A stretch of DNA of 23,419 bases from an uncultured Lachnospiraceae bacterium (GTDB lineage Bacteria > Bacillota > Clostridia > Lachnospirales > Lachnospiraceae): assembly GCA_910579495.1 (NCBI GenBank), contig CAJTVD010000061.1, forward strand, positions 1 through 23,419, read 5' to 3'. Position numbers and translations under genes: made by a program. Shown here piece after piece: positions 23,370 to 23,419 of the stretch. Position 1 is the first letter of the stretch; each line of letters starts with the position of its first letter. The notes below the pieces were generated by a model. That model was not told where the DNA came from, did not search any database, and saw nothing but the letters and a program-made list of their open reading frames with translations.

Positions 23370-23375
23370 ATTATA
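23370..23375 (-). promoter_or_regulatory. Possible -10 box of the amidase gene
   Basis: A perfect TATAAT on the minus strand lies 48 bases before the amidase ATG, in AT-rich sequence. The expected -35 position holds no good match, so this is tentative. Confidence 0.3.
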
Positions 23376-23419
23376 ACAAAAAGGTATATAATTTAAGTTA
23401 ATATAATATAAATTATTTA

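Noticed and set aside
1..23419. CRISPR arrays, tRNA or rRNA genes, transposases, integrases
   Set aside because: No regularly spaced repeats, cloverleaf-like sequences, rRNA sequence or recombinase motifs were seen on either strand.

Overview
The window looks like a chromosomal segment of a Gram-positive anaerobe of the Clostridia, most likely Lachnospiraceae. The evidence is a six-gene RNF operon in the clostridial order C-D-G-E-A-B, the gene run flavoprotein-cmk-ispH-S1, a SleB-type cortex hydrolase domain typical of spore formers, purine-rich Shine-Dalgarno sites before nearly every gene, and moderately GC-rich coding DNA with AT-rich intergenic gaps. The taxon is inferred from gene content; no rRNA is present.

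Layout. 1-2400 holds threonine synthase (thrC, minus) and a short SleB-like hydrolase (minus). 2500-4600 holds a plus-strand AP2/HNH-like protein whose end overlaps a minus-strand, membrane-anchored GH25-like protein. 4613-5608 is the lipoprotein flavin transferase apbE (plus). 5675-9527 is a minus-strand block: an aldo/keto reductase with ferredoxin-like Fe-S motifs, then a visibly AT-rich pair, a DUF2290-type protein and a UvrD-like SF1 helicase. 9597-9669 is a palindromic segment dividing this pair from the RNF operon (rnfCDGEAB, 9700-14720, minus). 14991-16094 is a YprB-like RNase H-fold exonuclease (plus). 16149-23321 is all minus: cheR, ribosomal protein S1, ispH, cmk, a frameshifted HI0933/BaiN-like flavoprotein, an RpiR-type regulator and an Arg-rich membrane-anchored amidase.

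How the genes work together. RNF couples ferredoxin oxidation by NAD+ to ion export. RnfG and RnfD both carry the threonine motifs that ApbE flavinylates, and an apbE lies in the same window, so the maturation enzyme and its substrates are near neighbours. The Fe-S aldo/keto reductase adds to the redox theme. Three predicted cell-wall enzymes (SleB-like, GH25-like, amidase) each have an N-terminal membrane segment. cmk-ispH-S1 is a housekeeping operon with overlapping or closely spaced genes.

Main points for a second look: an apparent 8-base deletion that breaks the FAD-binding loop of the flavoprotein at 21050-21060; the helicase-DUF2290 pair, a candidate accessory or defence cassette bounded by a nested palindrome; the AP2-HNH-AP2 protein whose nuclease centre looks lost; and the GH25 protein lacking its canonical aspartates. 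No tRNA, rRNA, CRISPR array, transposase or integrase gene was seen, and no gene-free gap exceeds 300 bases.
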